Source: Romboutsia weinsteinii
GTDB lineage: Bacteria; Bacillota; Clostridia; Peptostreptococcales; Peptostreptococcaceae
NCBI RefSeq assembly: GCF_002250835.2
Contig: NZ_NOJY02000017.1
Location: 1-64,000 of the forward strand
Reading direction: 5' to 3'
DNA length: 64,000 nt
The first letter of the stretch is position 1. Each line of letters begins with the position of its first letter. This document shows, piece after piece, positions 23,872 through 32,861 of the stretch. The position numbers were made by a program, and so were the translations under genes. Under the pieces are notes generated by a model, which had not been told where the DNA came from, made no database searches, and worked only from the letters and a program-made list of their open reading frames with translations.

Positions 23872-26244
23872 TTAAAAGCTACTATATGAGTTTCTGACTA
23901 TAATAGCATCTTGCATTTCTTTTGATAAGTTTACAAATTGAGTACTGTAACCTGCTACCCTAACTAATAAATCTTTATACTCTTCTGGATGTTCTTGAGC
24001 CTTTAGAAGTATTTCATTAGATATAGTGTTAAACTGTACATGAAAAGCTCCTAGCGCAAAATAGGATTTTATCATAGAAGTAAGATTTCTAAGACCTCTT
24101 TCACTTTCAAGTAACTCTTGATTAAACCTTAAGTTTAAAAGGGTTCCTCCTGTGTGTACATCATGGTTAATTTTTGCTGCTGACTTCATAGCAGCTAGCG
24201 GACTTTCTGTATCAGTACCTGCAAATGGAGATACCCCCTCTGTCAAAGGCTTCATAGATTTTCTTCCACAAGGTGTTGCTCCTATTATCTTTCCAGTTGG
24301 AACATAGTTTGAAATGCCCATAAATGCACTATTAAATTTCGACCCAAATATGTCTTTATATTTTCTTATTTCTTTGTAGTAAAAATCTGATATTTCAATA
24401 GCTAATTCATCAACATAATTGTTATCATTTCCATACTTTGGTGCATTAATAGCAAGTTTTCTAATACCTTCATATCCATTCCAATTATTATCTAGAGCAT
24501 CACTAAGCTCTTTTAGTGATACTATTTTTTCTTCAAATACTAGCTTTTTAATAGCTGCAAGAGAGTTTGAAACTACTCCAAGACCAATACCTGTAAGCAC
24601 TGGTCCAATGTTGTATTTTGCCCCACCCTTACTTAAGTCCAATCCTTTTTCAAAACACCCATCCACACAAATAGATAAAAAGGGTCTTGGTACTATTTCC
24701 TTATGTATTTGTTGGGCTACTGTAGTACCTATTACAGAATGTCTAATTAAATATGCCATCTGTTTAAAAAATGCTTCCTTAATCTCTTCAAAACTATCAA
24801 AGTCACATATATTTTTTTCATCTAAGCCTATATGCTCACCAGTAAGCCTAGACTTACCTTCATTAATTGCATACTCAAGAGCTGCTCCAAAGTTAATATT
24901 TACTGCTGAAGTCCATTGACCTGTTTTTCTAAAATGAGGAACTACACAACCACAATTGCTCCAGTCTCTTGCATCTTCAGGATCATAGCCATCTTGTAGT
25001 AACATCTGAGCACCAGCACGGTCATTGTGTATAGCAGGAAATCCAGTTCCTTCTTTTACTAATCTAGCAACTTCCATAACAAAATCATCAGGTGCGCTTT
25101 GATGTATCCTTACACTTAGGCCAGGTTGGTGAGTTTTTACATTTTTACTTGCTTTTAAGCATAAATAAGATATTGTATTTGTTGCATCAGTTCCATTTCT
25201 CTTTCTACCACCTACTGTAAGGTTTTGAAATTGATTGTATCCTGCAAAGTAATTAGCAGTATTTGCAGATATAGTCCATACCCATTCTGATAGCTTTATC
25301 CATAATGCTTCTATTAACTCTAGGGCTTCATCCTCATTAATATTTTCATTGTTAACATCCATCTCATAGTATGGATACATATACTGGTCAAATCTCCCTA
25401 AGTTTAGAGCTAATGGGTTTTCTGATATGATTCCTCCTAACTGTACAAACCAAACAAATTGTATTGCCTCATAAAAACTACTTGGTGGATATGCTGGTAC
25501 TCTTTCACATACTTGAGATATCTTTATTAACTCTTCTCTCCTCTTAGGGTATGTTTCCTTCTCACTCATTTCTTTCGCCATATCTGAGTATCTCTTAGCA
25601 AAGTTCATAAGTCCCTCCGCTACTATAGCCTCAGATTTATAAAAATCTATTTTTTCTATATTTTCTGGATCTGAAATATCAAGCTCTCTGATTTTTGCTT
25701 CTGCTTCTTCTTTTATTTTTTTATAACCCTTCTTAAATAAAATATCTTGATAATCGGGAGTAACTTCCCCAACAGCTTGTCTCCACTTAGAATCATTGTC
25801 TATTATTCCCGTGTCTATTAGAATTTTTCCAGTTTCCTCTGGTACTCTTGCTAAAAATACTTCTTCTAATGACTTACCTTTCCAATAAGGAAACACTTCT
25901 TTTCTTACAAAACCTCTTTGCTCATCAGTCATAATATATGGGTCTTGTGTTCTCTTATCAAAATTATCCATTTCCTTCTCTACCCATCTCCAAGAAAACT
26001 CTGGTGTTAAGATTCCCGTTCTCCTATGTTTTCCTGCAGTACCTACTAATAGCTCATCTTCAAAAATATTTATTGGAAGGTTATTGCAAGCATCCAAAAA
26101 TGCTTTAGCTCTTCTAATACATATTGCTTGCCCCTCAGTTTCTTTGTGAGATTCTGTAAAAATTCTAGCTCTCTCATAACAGATTTTTGGTTTAGAATTA
26201 ATATACTCTATCCTAAATTTCTCTATTCTCTTACTATTCTCCAA
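23872..26244 (-). CDS. Glycyl radical enzyme (PFL/dehydratase/decarboxylase superfamily), subtype unassigned
   Basis: 790 residues, start TTG at 26244 with GGAGG eight bases upstream. The C-terminal glycyl-radical motif is RVAGYSTQFVNL with Gly765. The Cys loop reads NCGCVVPH at 430-437; alignment on spacing puts the catalytic thiyl Cys at 433. Most dehydratases, lyases and decarboxylases have GCxEP here, with the Glu as general base; this enzyme has Val435. PFL has CC and does not fit either. Other family blocks are GRFDQYMYPYYE, PAIHND and the GATPCGRKSMKPLTEGVSP segment. Paired with its activase and nothing else, with no microcompartment genes or permease, so the substrate cannot be read from context. 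Confidence 0.88.
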   Translation of the reverse strand: MENSKRIEKFRIEYINSKPKICYERARIFTESHKETEGQAICIRRAKAFLDACNNLPINIFEDELLVGTAGKHRRTGILTPEFSWRWVEKEMDNFDKRTQDPYIMTDEQRGFVRKEVFPYWKGKSLEEVFLARVPEETGKILIDTGIIDNDSKWRQAVGEVTPDYQDILFKKGYKKIKEEAEAKIRELDISDPENIEKIDFYKSEAIVAEGLMNFAKRYSDMAKEMSEKETYPKRREELIKISQVCERVPAYPPSSFYEAIQFVWFVQLGGIISENPLALNLGRFDQYMYPYYEMDVNNENINEDEALELIEALWIKLSEWVWTISANTANYFAGYNQFQNLTVGGRKRNGTDATNTISYLCLKASKNVKTHQPGLSVRIHQSAPDDFVMEVARLVKEGTGFPAIHNDRAGAQMLLQDGYDPEDARDWSNCGCVVPHFRKTGQWTSAVNINFGAALEYAINEGKSRLTGEHIGLDEKNICDFDSFEEIKEAFFKQMAYLIRHSVIGTTVAQQIHKEIVPRPFLSICVDGCFEKGLDLSKGGAKYNIGPVLTGIGLGVVSNSLAAIKKLVFEEKIVSLKELSDALDNNWNGYEGIRKLAINAPKYGNDNNYVDELAIEISDFYYKEIRKYKDIFGSKFNSAFMGISNYVPTGKIIGATPCGRKSMKPLTEGVSPFAGTDTESPLAAMKSAAKINHDVHTGGTLLNLRFNQELLESERGLRNLTSMIKSYFALGAFHVQFNTISNEILLKAQEHPEEYKDLLVRVAGYSTQFVNLSKEMQDAIIVRNSYSSF

Positions 26245-26278
26245 TCTAACCCCTCCTAACTACTTTACTATTCTTACA

Positions 26279-26303
26279 ATATTATTACTTCGCATAATAA
26301 TAT
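26279..26303. promoter_or_regulatory. Inverted repeat upstream of the glycyl radical enzyme
   Basis: Perfect 9-base arms (26279-26287 and 26295-26303) with a 7-base spacer lie 35 bases before the enzyme's start codon. It has no T-run and is placed like an operator. Confidence 0.5.
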
Positions 26304-26325
26304 CACATAGCATATAAAAAAAATA

Positions 26326-26405
26326 AAAAGGATACTTGTCACTTTCTAATGCAATTCTAATGACAATTTGTTGTCTACTAGCATCTAAAAGTGACTCATA
26401 TCCTT
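26326..26405 (-). terminator. Long branched terminator after the LURP-one-like gene
   Basis: Imperfect arms of about 26 bases (AAGGATA, GTCACTTT and ATGC blocks pair) enclose a small inner GACAA/TTGTC stem. On the minus strand a long T-run follows. It insulates the GRE operon from the gene upstream. Confidence 0.75.
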
Positions 26406-26421
26406 TACTTGTGTTATTAGT

Positions 26422-26904
26422 TTAATTAGCCGTTCTTCTCTTCTTATCTATTATATTGTCTATTATTACAACTAAAGCTAAGATAAATGCCTCATCTTCA
26501 AAGTCTATATCTACCATATACTTATCAGTTAATGCAAACATCTCTTTATTAGCACTTGCTATTACCCTATTACCTTGATAGATTTTGTAGTTGTAATCAA
26601 ATATACTCCCCTCAACTTCAAGCTCTCCGTACTTACTATTAACATTAAGTTTTGATTTTAGAAAAGTAAGCTTCTGATCTACTGTAGCTATTACTTTATT
26701 ATTTTCCATAATCTCGTAATTTGAAAGAAATGTAAGAAGCTTTTCTTTTACTGAGTAAAGTACTCTATTGTCTTTTTGAATATCAAACTGCAAACCAAAA
26801 GTTAAAAATTTATTATCTACAAAATATGCGTCTTCCTCATATTGATTCTTTATCCAGAAGTCTTCTTTTATCTTAAAAAATTTTGATTTCATAAAATATC
26901 TCAT
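26422..26904 (-). CDS. LURP-one-related (tubby-like fold) protein
   Basis: 160 residues with the repeated strand-turn pattern of LURP-one/YxjI proteins: FKIKEDFWIKNQYEEDAYFV, then LSNYEIMENNKVIATVDQKL, VEGSIFDYNYKIYQGNRVIA and the hydrophobic C-terminal helix of tubby-like folds (FILALVVIIDNII). Bacterial members have no established function; the fold relates to phospholipid scramblases and tubby. GGGGGT precedes the ATG at 26904. Monocistronic, diverging from the DUF2871 gene. Confidence 0.82.
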   Translation of the reverse strand: MRYFMKSKFFKIKEDFWIKNQYEEDAYFVDNKFLTFGLQFDIQKDNRVLYSVKEKLLTFLSNYEIMENNKVIATVDQKLTFLKSKLNVNSKYGELEVEGSIFDYNYKIYQGNRVIASANKEMFALTDKYMVDIDFEDEAFILALVVIIDNIIDKKRRTAN

Positions 26905-27036
26905 GAATTCTTACCCCCTACTTTTATACCTCGATAGTGATTCTTTGTTACAATTATATCATATATTTGTTAATTTAAGTTTTAAATGCTCCCATTATGT
27001 GTATAAATGATTATATAAATATAATGGGAGGTAGTT

Positions 27037-27474
27037 ATGCAAAAATATATTAAATTATCAACTTTCTACTTAGTAGTTGGTCTATTATTGGGTGTTTTTT
27101 ATAGGGAGTTTACTAAACTAAATGATTTTAGTGGGGTTACTGTATTAAGTGCAGCTCATACTCATACTTTAGTACTTGGATTTATATTCTTTATAATAGT
27201 TTTACTACTTGAGAAAAACTTTTCTATATCTGAATCTAAAAATTTCAAAGCCTGGATAGTTATTTACAATGTTGGAGTTTTAGGTTTAATATCTACTTTA
27301 GTAGCTAGAGGTGTTTTACAAGTTAACGGAAGTGAATTTGCTGGTCTTAGCCATATAGCAGGTCTATGTCATGCAATCTTAGGAGTAGCTCTTATTTGGT
27401 TTGCTGTTATAGTTAATAAGGCGGTTAAAATATACGACTCAAAGCAAGTTGATAAAAATAATGCAAAAGGATAG
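27037..27474 (+). CDS. DUF2871 family membrane protein
   Basis: 145 residues with four membrane helices. Conserved His residues lie within them (AAHTHTLVLGF near residue 42 and LSHIAGLCHA near residue 108). The pattern recalls a heme-binding four-helix core related to subunit I of heme-copper oxidases or NO reductases, but cofactor binding is inference. GGGAGG is eight bases before the ATG. It diverges from the LURP-one gene. Confidence 0.82.
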   Translation: MQKYIKLSTFYLVVGLLLGVFYREFTKLNDFSGVTVLSAAHTHTLVLGFIFFIIVLLLEKNFSISESKNFKAWIVIYNVGVLGLISTLVARGVLQVNGSEFAGLSHIAGLCHAILGVALIWFAVIVNKAVKIYDSKQVDKNNAKG

Positions 27475-27502
27475 ATTTAATAATCTATCCTCTTTTTATT
27501 TT
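27468..27502. terminator. Bidirectional terminator overlapping two stop codons
   Basis: AGGATAGATT pairs with AATCTATCCT across TAATA, flanked by A- and T-runs. The left arm holds the DUF2871 stop and the right tail holds the stop of the convergent protease-like gene. Confidence 0.85.
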
Positions 27503-28306
27503 ATAAAATAAATATGAAATACACATCGTTAGTAATGCAAATGCTAGGCCTACAAATAATAAACAAGAGACATATACATTGTAAGAAAGTAAGATATCTC
27601 CAAGGCTTGAGACATTTAATTTAAATATTAAAGATATAGCTGATACTACTATTGATGTAGTAAATATACATATAAGCCCTGTACTTGAGTTTTTTAGGTC
27701 TGCTTTGCTTAAAGACATGTGAGAACTTATTGAGCACATTAGAAATATGAATATCCAAAATCTTATATTAAATAAGTTATCTAATGATAAAAACATACCT
27801 AAAAATATAAATATTGCTTCTTTTATCACTACAAATATTCCTTGTATATTATTATTTGATGAATATGTTATGAACTCTTTTATTAGAAGTATAAGCTCTG
27901 TGTAGATTTCTGGTAGTAATACCTTCAGGCATAAGCTTAAAAATACTGTTCCAAGTACCATAGGAGCTATACCTATGAAAAAATTACCTATATTTTGATA
28001 TATGCTTTTTCTATTGTATGTATGGGATACATACCCAAGTGTTCCATCTTCTTTAAATCCTTCTGGAGTAAATAGCTTTACTTCTTGTACTTTGTGAGCA
28101 AATATCTTGCACATTATATAATGGCTTAGCTCGTGGATGCTTACTCCTACGATTCCTGTGAGAAGTATCCCTGTTGTACCAAATGTATAGTTTATGTATC
28201 TGATATTTTTTCTTTCTATAAGATTATAGACAAGCCCAAATAATATATATGTTCCTATGATTGAAAGTGTTAATAGTATACTAGATGTTATTATTTTTAT
28301 AAACAT
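27485..28306 (-). CDS. Putative membrane-embedded metalloprotease (M50-like HExxH)
   Basis: 273 residues with about seven membrane segments. The zinc motif HELSH sits at the end of the second segment (GVSIHELSHYIMCKIFAHKV), followed by a hydrophilic GTLGYVSHTYNRKS loop. This is the layout of site-2 or SpoIVFB-type proteases, but the distal NPDG motif is not evident, so activity is uncertain. The gene starts at an ATG after a weak GGGGAG site and has no obvious partner. Confidence 0.75.
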   Translation of the reverse strand: MFIKIITSSILLTLSIIGTYILFGLVYNLIERKNIRYINYTFGTTGILLTGIVGVSIHELSHYIMCKIFAHKVQEVKLFTPEGFKEDGTLGYVSHTYNRKSIYQNIGNFFIGIAPMVLGTVFLSLCLKVLLPEIYTELILLIKEFITYSSNNNIQGIFVVIKEAIFIFLGMFLSLDNLFNIRFWIFIFLMCSISSHMSLSKADLKNSSTGLICIFTTSIVVSAISLIFKLNVSSLGDILLSYNVYVSCLLFVGLAFALLTMCISYLFYKIKRG

Positions 28307-28381
28307 AAATTGGTTCTCCCCTGTTTTAGTTATTTACTATAATAACATATGATTATTTTTATTTATATGTTTATTGTAAAT

Positions 28382-28412
28382 AAAAAGCACCAGAAGGTTA
28401 GCTTCTGGTGCT
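28382..28412 (-). terminator. Terminator of the 59 aa Cys-rich gene
   Basis: A perfect 11-bp stem AGCACCAGAAG with CTTCTGGTGCT, loop of 5, followed on the minus strand by TTTTTA. Confidence 0.9.
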
Positions 28413-28418
28413 AGAGAA

Positions 28419-28598
28419 TTAATTGTATTCGTCAGTATCTATGTTGTTGTCTTCTCTATTCATATACTGGTATTTGTCCTCGTGGCACTGCATTGCAAAA
28501 GGGCATATGTCTTGGTTTAGTTTACAGCACATTCTGTAGATATCGTATACTCCATTCATGCCGTATATTTGTGATAGATCTGAGTTTAAACATCTCAT
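28419..28598 (-). CDS. Small cysteine-rich hypothetical protein (59 aa)
   Basis: Found by hand translation. ATG at 28598 follows AAAGGAGTGAGCTCACA and the frame runs 59 codons into a strong terminator. The product begins MRCLNSDLSQIYGMNG and has cysteines at positions 3, 24, 25, 32 and 38 (RMCC, ICPFAMQC), with an acidic tail. The Cys spacing suggests metal or Fe-S binding. Family unknown to me; the ribosome site and terminator make it convincing. Confidence 0.75.
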   Translation of the reverse strand: MRCLNSDLSQIYGMNGVYDIYRMCCKLNQDICPFAMQCHEDKYQYMNREDNNIDTDEYN

Positions 28599-28689
28599 TG
28601 TGAGCTCACTCCTTTAGTATACTAGGTAAGTTAATGTATAACTTATAGTTAGTATTTACTAGGATGTGAAAATCATGTATGAATATTTT

Positions 28690-29052
28690 TTAGTATTTCA
28701 TTCTTTCAGGAATTACTCCTCTTACTCCACCTTGAGGTGCATTTGTGTCTCCCTTGTATCTTGGTATAAGGTGTACATGGACATGCATTACTGTTTGTCC
28801 TGAATCTTCTCCGCAGTTTACACCTACATTATAAGCATCTGGATTATACTTATCATCTAGTAATTTTTTACCTTCTTCAACTAAATCAAATATAGCTTCT
28901 CTTTCTTCTTTTCTTATATCAAAAAAATCTTTTACATGTCTCTTTGGTATAAATAATAAGTGCCCTTTGTTTACTGGAAATTTATCATATATAGCATATG
29001 CTAGTTCATTTTCTAATACATAGTTATTCATCTCACAAAATATACAACTCAT
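28690..29052 (-). CDS. HIT family nucleotide hydrolase/transferase
   Basis: 120 residues. The catalytic histidine triad is VMHVHVHLIP, preceded by the GEDSGQT segment. An N-terminal CIFCEM zinc half-site is typical of Firmicute HIT proteins. Members hydrolyse nucleotide phosphoramidates or Ap4A-like dinucleotides. I start at 29052, behind AAAGGAGGATATT; a longer frame to 29079 places that site inside the gene. Confidence 0.93.
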   Translation of the reverse strand: MSCIFCEMNNYVLENELAYAIYDKFPVNKGHLLFIPKRHVKDFFDIRKEEREAIFDLVEEGKKLLDDKYNPDAYNVGVNCGEDSGQTVMHVHVHLIPRYKGDTNAPQGGVRGVIPERMKY

Positions 29053-29195
29053 AATATCCTCCTTTGTTTGTATAACCATTCGTTATACCATCTTTCGTAA
29101 ACTCACCTATATAGTTATAAACTACTCTGATGATTTGTAACTTGTTTACTATAAAGGATTATATCAAATATATCTATATTTTGGTTGTTTTGATA

Positions 29196-30857
29196 TTAAT
29201 TATTAATAAATTTAGCGTCTCCAAGTACTCCCCAATCTCCTGAGTTTCCATTTCCACTATCATTAACAACTATTTTTAATTTTGATTCATTAGTTATATT
29301 GAAAGAAATATCTTCTTTAGGAGTATTAAAATTCATAACACCAGTACTTGCAACTAATTTATCATCTAAGTAAAACTCATACTTTACAGAGCTTGAATTT
29401 TTAGCACTACTAGTATCATTTTGTAATATTCCTACATAAGTTTCAAATTTCTTATAACCTTTATCTTTTAAATCAACTACTATCTCACCATTAGCATGAA
29501 TACCTACACCTTTGTCATATGTAATTTTATTATCATCGTTATTTCTTAATATTAATTTATTAACACCATCATGCGCTACATCTCTTCTAACCGTTCCATA
29601 TGAAGTTGTTGCTTTTTCCCAAGATATATCTGATAAATATTCGACATCTTTATTTGAGCTATTATTAATTGCTAAATAATAATCAGTTAAATCTTTGTAT
29701 ACTATGTTTCCATCTGCTTCGTAAAGTATACTTAATTTACCATCATTAAAAGATAAAGAAGAGTATCCTCCACCACTTGCATTACCATTTTCAGGGTAAG
29801 GAACACATAATTCTTTAACACCTTTAGATAAATCATCAAAATCAATCATATAAACAGTTATATTATCTCTAACATATCCACCTACAGTATTTTTAGGTGC
29901 TGAGATTAATCCTATTTGATGACCATCTGTAGCAGTAACTTTAATAAATGACCCTTGGCAACCTGATCCATTCCCAGTTGGTATTTTACCATGTAAAGGC
30001 TCATAAGTTTGCCATGTAGATCCTAAATCATAAGATATATATGATGCTCTGGAATTACTTCCATCATTTCTAGCACTCATAATCAAAGCTCCATCTAATT
30101 CAATTACCATATTTTCAGAAGTTCTTGCATCAGGTACTTTATTTCCCATAGTCCATGTTTCACCATTATCTTTTGAATATATGATTGTTGCATAATAATT
30201 ATTAGAATTATTTTCTCTTAATGCGATTTGTGCCGGCATTACTATTGTTCCATCAGCCATTGTAATACCAGATCCTACACCACCTAACCATCCAATTGTA
30301 TTACTTGGTTGATTTTTTATTCTTGCTGTATTTGTAGTTAAATCAACTTTATCAGACCATGTTTGTCCATTATTATCTGAGTAAGCCATTTGAACAGACC
30401 AATCACTTCTTAGAGAAGTTGTACTACTTGCCCAGTTACCATCCTTATTCCATGCTCCTGCTATTAATATAATTCTACCTGTATCTGTAACAACAGTTGT
30501 TGAATCCATTACACGAGAAAAAGTTTGGTTAATTCGATCATTTTCCATTACTGTTTGATAGTCCCATGTTTGTCCCCCATCAGTACTTCTAGCAGCTCCA
30601 ATATCAATAAATGCATGATCTGCTGCACCATTATAACGAATATCTGAAAATGCTAACATTGAACCGTCAGATAAAGTTTGCATACTAGGTATTCTAAAGT
30701 ACTTTGCATTCCATACATTATTAGTTCTGTCAAATACAGTTGTTTGTTGAGGTTGATTATTTGCGTTTAAATCACTTGCAAATACACTATTAATGCTACA
30801 TACTGATAAAACCCCTGCCATACATAAAATCTTTAAATTTTTAACGATTCTTTTCAT
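29196..30857 (-). CDS. Secreted exo-alpha-sialidase (GH33) with C-terminal NPCBM-type domain
   Basis: Releases terminal sialic acid from host glycans. A signal peptide (LKILCMAGVLSVCSINSVFA) leads into the sialidase propeller: the FRIP arginine motif at about 54-57 and four Asp boxes (STDGGQTW, SDNNGQTW, SKDNGETW, SYDLGSTW). From about residue 405 the C-terminal part (KGVGIHANGEIVVDL, DDKLVASTGVM) looks like an NPCBM carbohydrate-binding domain. There is no sortase or SLH anchor, so it is released. A candidate CcpA site lies about 55-75 bases upstream. It is a known class of colonisation factor in related clostridia. No nan catabolic genes are adjacent. Confidence 0.93.
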   Translation of the reverse strand: MKRIVKNLKILCMAGVLSVCSINSVFASDLNANNQPQQTTVFDRTNNVWNAKYFRIPSMQTLSDGSMLAFSDIRYNGAADHAFIDIGAARSTDGGQTWDYQTVMENDRINQTFSRVMDSTTVVTDTGRIILIAGAWNKDGNWASSTTSLRSDWSVQMAYSDNNGQTWSDKVDLTTNTARIKNQPSNTIGWLGGVGSGITMADGTIVMPAQIALRENNSNNYYATIIYSKDNGETWTMGNKVPDARTSENMVIELDGALIMSARNDGSNSRASYISYDLGSTWQTYEPLHGKIPTGNGSGCQGSFIKVTATDGHQIGLISAPKNTVGGYVRDNITVYMIDFDDLSKGVKELCVPYPENGNASGGGYSSLSFNDGKLSILYEADGNIVYKDLTDYYLAINNSSNKDVEYLSDISWEKATTSYGTVRRDVAHDGVNKLILRNNDDNKITYDKGVGIHANGEIVVDLKDKGYKKFETYVGILQNDTSSAKNSSSVKYEFYLDDKLVASTGVMNFNTPKEDISFNITNESKLKIVVNDSGNGNSGDWGVLGDAKFINN

Positions 30858-30913
30858 ACCTCTCCCCTTTTGTATATAAAATATTTTATATCCTTTTACA
30901 AAATAGTAATGTA

Positions 30914-30930
30914 TGAAAAACGTTTTCGCA
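30914..30930. promoter_or_regulatory. Candidate cre (CcpA) site upstream of the sialidase
   Basis: TGAAAAACGTTTTCGCA, whose minus-strand form GAAAACGTTTTT matches the clostridial cre core GAAAANGTTTTC at 11 of 12 positions. It sits 57-73 bases before the sialidase ATG, near where its -35 region should be. Carbon-catabolite repression is therefore plausible. Confidence 0.55.
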
Positions 30931-31104
30931 ATGTTTTTTTGAAATTTTTTTTTATTTTTTTATACTATACAGTAATAATAGTATATTTTAATTTATATTA
31001 TACAAAATTTATTATTATTTATGTATTTTTAGCCATATTTTTACACTTCTAGTTGTTACTTAAATAATATTTAATTTAAAAAAGAAAATAATTTTCACAG
31101 TTTC

Positions 31105-32037
31105 CTATACATTTTTTATAAATTCATCATATTCATTTCTTGTAGCAGTAACTTCACTATTTAATTTTTCTTTATTGCTTTTTAGATTTCTCAATATATT
31201 TTCTACACTTTTTTCTAGATTACATATATTATCATAAGATTGATTGATATGTTTATCTACCGAAAGATCACTAAATATATTATCAAAGAATATATCAAAT
31301 GTTTTTGTTGTAGCTGAAAATCCCACTCCACTAATATTTACATCTCTTAGTTCTTTATTAAAAGAACTTGTTAAATTTGAAATTCTAGAAAAATGCATTT
31401 GAACTTCATCTATTTTATTGTGTTTAACCATAGAGCTTAATATATCTCCACCAAATATATCAAGTGTACTCCAAGTTTTTGCAGAATTTAATAGTTTTTT
31501 AGCTTTTTCTATTTCTTCTATTAGACTATTTCCAACTGATATAGATTCATTTATTTCTTTGATTTCCTTTAGGTAGTTATCTATTTTTTCTTCTAGGTAT
31601 ATTATTTTGTTTTTAGTATTTTCATCTCCGCAGATATTGATTAGCTCTATTTTCTTTTTTAATAAGTTAGCATATTCTACTTCATATTTTGCCAAGCTAG
31701 TTAGTGTCTTTGTTGTTTCATTTATGCTAGATTTTATTGAGCTTACTTTAGATTTTGAGCTATCATATTGGATTTTTGCCGTTATGTATTCTTTTTCTTC
31801 TTTTTCCATTTTTTCTGCTTTGCTTCCCATTACTGTAGATATTAAGTTTGATAAAGATAGTGTGTTTAGTTTATCTACATCTCTTTTTTCTTTTATAAGG
31901 TTATTCTCTAGTTTATTTAATTCTTCTTCACTTTTACATAATTCTTTTTTTAGTTTATTTAGCTTATTTTCTAATACATATTTTTTAGCTACTTCATTTT
32001 TTGCATTGTTTATTTGTGTGTTTATTTGTTCTATCAT
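31105..32037 (-). CDS. Coiled-coil protein of unknown function
   Basis: 310 residues, mostly heptad-patterned helix: about 1-65, 85-185 and 265-305 are coiled coil. Two less charged inserts stand out: LSNLISTVMGSK near 60-72 and the block TWSTLDIFGGDILSSMVKHN near 190-210, followed by KIDEVQMHFSRISN. The second resembles a recurring motif in Firmicute coiled-coil proteins of unknown role. No signal peptide; cytosolic. GGGGGAG precedes the ATG at 32037. Confidence 0.8.
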   Translation of the reverse strand: MIEQINTQINNAKNEVAKKYVLENKLNKLKKELCKSEEELNKLENNLIKEKRDVDKLNTLSLSNLISTVMGSKAEKMEKEEKEYITAKIQYDSSKSKVSSIKSSINETTKTLTSLAKYEVEYANLLKKKIELINICGDENTKNKIIYLEEKIDNYLKEIKEINESISVGNSLIEEIEKAKKLLNSAKTWSTLDIFGGDILSSMVKHNKIDEVQMHFSRISNLTSSFNKELRDVNISGVGFSATTKTFDIFFDNIFSDLSVDKHINQSYDNICNLEKSVENILRNLKSNKEKLNSEVTATRNEYDEFIKNV

Positions 32038-32630
32038 ATTTTTCTCCCCCTGATTTTGTTTTAAAACTATACCGAGCTACTTCTTGCTATTTGTTTATGG
32101 TATTGTGTTATGTAAATTTATTATTTTAAAATATACCCTTATGTCGTGATTCACGACAGAAGGGTATATAAATATCTGCCTCTTATTATATATTATAATA
32201 GTATAATAGTACCTTTTGTCCATTAATAATAAAGTCATATTAAAACTCTATTTATCAGCATTTAACGTATATCTTAAGAATAATACATTTCTTAACTGAA
32301 AACTTATCATAATACTATCTCCTTTTCTAATATATATCCATACAAAGATATCACTTATAACTTACATATTTTTATTAACCTCTAAGTCAAACTTCAATAT
32401 AAGAGTCATTGAAGCTAACTTTGTCATAATTATTTCCCTAAATATGTTCATAATCCCTATGAGTAAAGAATTTATATAAATTTAATACATCTAACCTTAA
32501 TATTTCAATGTATATTACATTTATTTTTATTTTAAATATATAAAAACACATATTGTGAGTTTACCTCACAATATATTCTTTCCAAATCATTTAGAATACA
32601 CTCATATATTACTTTGAAGGGATTATCTTT
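32038..32630. other. Long AT-rich intergenic region with hairpins and a possible tiny ORF
   Basis: 593 bases between divergent genes. At 32131-32169 there is a 38-base near-perfect palindrome (arms ATATACCCTTATGTCGTGA and its complement, one mismatch). A 20-codon minus-strand frame at 32248-32310 starts with ATG behind AAAAGGAGATAGTATT, a strong site; its product MISFQLRNVLFLRYTLNADK is not recognised. A second inverted repeat at 32550-32574 precedes the XRE gene. Confidence 0.5.
32550..32574. promoter_or_regulatory. Inverted repeat upstream of the XRE regulator
   Basis: ATATTGTGAG (32550-32559) and CTCACAATAT (32565-32574) with a 5-base spacer, 57 bases before the regulator's start. The length and symmetry fit an operator for an autoregulating XRE protein. 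Confidence 0.55.
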
Positions 32631-32861
32631 ATGAAAAAAAGAAATTGGATAGGTGAAAATTTGAAGAAAGTTCGTATACGTGAAGGTCTTTCACAGGAAC
32701 AACTTATCGCTCAATTAAATTTACTTGGACTAGATTTAGACCGTACTTCTTTATCGAGAATTGAAAATTATAACAGAGAGGTATATGACTATGAGCTTGT
32801 ATATCTTTCAAAAGCTTTAAATATTAATATTACTGACTTATATGATGAATTTAATTTATAA
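32631..32861 (+). CDS. XRE-family HTH regulator (76 aa)
   Basis: A single HTH_3 domain: IGENLKKVRIREGLSQEQL, then a longer than usual turn LNLLGLDLDRTSLSRIEN with the recognition helix, and the helical end YLSKALNINITDLYDEF. The length fits a minimal repressor/controller protein such as the C-proteins of restriction systems. GAAGGGATT is the probable ribosome site. It is followed after about 100 bases by an HNH nuclease gene in the same direction. Confidence 0.9.
   Translation: MKKRNWIGENLKKVRIREGLSQEQLIAQLNLLGLDLDRTSLSRIENYNREVYDYELVYLSKALNINITDLYDEFNL

Noticed and set aside
29196..30857. Sortase or S-layer anchoring of the sialidase
   Set aside because: No LPxTG-like motif, SLH or CWB2 repeats at the C-terminus; the protein ends within the carbohydrate-binding domain.
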